Assembly (NCBI GenBank): GCA_029582265.1
Contig: CM055823.1
Location: 27,672,728-27,736,727, forward strand
DNA: 64,000 nt
Reading direction: 5' to 3'
Source: Zoroaster sp. YZ-2022
Taxonomy: Eukaryota > Echinodermata > Asteroidea > Forcipulatida > Zoroasteridae
The translations under genes and the position numbers were made by a program. Below, piece by piece: positions 62,842 through 64,000 of the stretch; within the stretch, counting starts at the first letter, position 1; each line of letters opens with the position of its first letter. The notes below the pieces were generated by a model. The model searched no databases, was not told the DNA's origin, and saw only the letters and a program-made list of their open reading frames with translations.

Positions 62842-63228
62842 GGGCGCCGCTCGCTATTTTTTTCTGCAGCATACTTCGTCAATGGCTTAAAAATTGGCAT
62901 AGAAATATAATTTTAATAGGTTCTTCAATAATTAATTCACCGATGAAAATCGACTGGCATGGTGGTCTAGTGGTTAGAAGGTTCGCCATGCAAGTATAAG
63001 ACTAGGTTTTTCAACATTTTCATAATTTTGTGTATACATTTTGTTATATTATTTGTTTTAACTATACAAAATTAATTCAGAAGCAAAGCCTTTCTATATA
63101 ATAGTAATTCACGGTTATGGAGGATTTCTTCAAAGGAAAATAAATTCAAAAATTAAGTTTTAATATACAAATGCATAAAGTTGACGAAGTGTACTGCAGA
63201 AAAAAAATCGCGCGCCGCTCGCGCCCAT
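62842..63228. mobile_element. Inverted-repeat element enclosing half a tRNA-like head
   Basis: GGGGCGCCGCTCGC and CTGCAGCATACTTCGTCAA at the left pair with GTTGACGAAGTGTACTGCAG and CGCGCCGCTCGCGCCC at the right. Inside, GGTGGTCTAGTGGTTAGA (62959-62976) resembles a tRNA A-box half. No B box follows, so it is not a tRNA gene. Confidence 0.7.
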
Positions 63229-63275
63229 AGCTAGCTGGATCAGTCATGCCGGCACGAACTAATTCAAACAGAGTG

Positions 63276-63584
63276 CATTGGCGGATCCAGGGGGGGGGGG
63301 GGGCTAAGGGGGCTGTAGCCCCCACCCCCCCTAAAATCGTAAAACAATTTTTTTTTTAAACATTTAAAAAAAAAAAAAAAAAAAGAGAGAGAGAGGGGAG
63401 GAGGGGAGGGGAGAACGCACTCCCATTCCCACAGTGTGCGGGATAAACATAAGGAGGTGACCTACTCACTGTGGTTTGTTTTTCTCTCTCTTTGATTATT
63501 TCATTGTAATTTTTGTAGTACTGAAAAATAATTGTTTTTGATTCTCAGCCCCCCCCCCCTAAAAAAATTCTGGATCCGCCCATG
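63276..63584. mobile_element. MITE with CATTGGCGGATCC ends
   Basis: CATTGGCGGATCCAGG to CTGGATCCGCCCATG. The 5-bp flanks are GAGTG and GGGTG (one mismatch). Long G, C and A runs inside. Confidence 0.78.
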
Positions 63585-63714
63585 GGGTGCTATTTAGTAT
63601 CAATTATTTAAATGTTGTAGTTCATCCCTTATCCCCCCCCCCCCCACCTCCACCCTAGTCGGGCTCAGAGTATGGAAACAGAGTATAGTTATAATGCATG
63701 CTTATATAATTTTT

Positions 63715-64000
63715 ACTTGTAACTTTCTTGCCATTGCTCCAAGACTCTGGAATCATCTTCCAACTAAACTCAAATCTTGTCATAGTATAACAAGATTTAA
63801 GTCGATGCTTAAAACTCATCTTATGTCACAATTCTTCAAAGATGATGTATATTTGTAATTGCATTGTAGGTACATGTATCTCAGTACATAATTTTCCCCT
63901 GTGCTATCATTGTATATTATTGTTTGTATTCATGTTTTATCTTTGTTTCCGCGCCTTGAGCGCCCAGCAGGGTGGATATGTGCGCGCTACAAATCTTTAT
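63715..64000 (+). mobile_element. LINE 3' end running off the window
   Basis: Encodes APRLWNHLPTKLKSCHSITR, FKSMLKTHLMSQFFKDDVYL and stop, the C-terminal signature of CR1/L2-like ORF2. A tail with CGCGCCTTGAGCGCCCAGCA and CGCGCTACAAATC follows. Same family as 50575-50757. Confidence 0.85.

Noticed and set aside
62952..63003. tRNA gene with GGTGGTCTAGTGGTTAGA
   Set aside because: Only the A-box half is present; no B box or acceptor pairing follows.

Overview
The window is animal nuclear DNA. Genes are spread over tens of kilobases in short exons with GT-AG introns. The sequence between them is packed with SINEs, LINE ends, hAT, TTAA-type and Tc1-type DNA elements, Penelope-like fragments and minisatellites. 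Protein similarity, an iron-responsive element on a ferritin gene, the ACATGTACATGTA-rich composition and the tRNA-Leu-headed SINEs point to a marine invertebrate deuterostome. An echinoderm is the likeliest guess; that is inference, and no species is claimed.

Three protein-coding genes can be supported. (1) Plus strand, 7653-37692: the last 15 exons of an ABTB2-type gene (histone fold, ankyrin repeats, BTB/POZ). They encode 738 residues in one unbroken spliced frame, and the 5' exons lie left of the window or were not found. (2) Minus strand, 44581-47348: a three-exon H-type ferritin of 171 residues, with a TATA box and a cap-proximal iron-responsive element. (3) Minus strand, 56966-60973: a second three-exon ferritin of 170 residues with identical intron positions and phases but no visible iron-responsive element. 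The ferritins are tandem head-to-tail paralogues and converge on ABTB2. One likely serves iron-regulated cytosolic storage; the other appears freed from that control.

Layout. 1-7.6 kb: two arrays of an 81-bp minisatellite and several TTAA-flanked palindromic elements, no gene. 7.6-37.7 kb: ABTB2, whose introns hold a LINE inserted in a SINE, a 64-bp minisatellite, facing SINEs and Penelope-like fragments. 37.7-44.6 kb: transposon-rich intergenic DNA with a triple-nested insertion. 44.6-47.5 kb: ferritin 1. 47.5-56.9 kb: hAT, piggyBac-like and Tc1-like remnants. 57-61 kb: ferritin 2, with a pyrimidine-rich minisatellite and an (AAT)n run in intron 1. 61-64 kb: small inverted-repeat elements and a LINE 3' end.

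The most striking feature is at 20705-23145. About 63 tandem copies of a 39-bp unit end exactly at the 3' splice site of an ABTB2 ankyrin exon. Every unit carries a branch-point-like CTTAAC, a T-rich tract, CAG and a copy of the exon's first bases, so intron 4 contains dozens of near-identical candidate acceptors, the last ~19 of them in frame with the exon.
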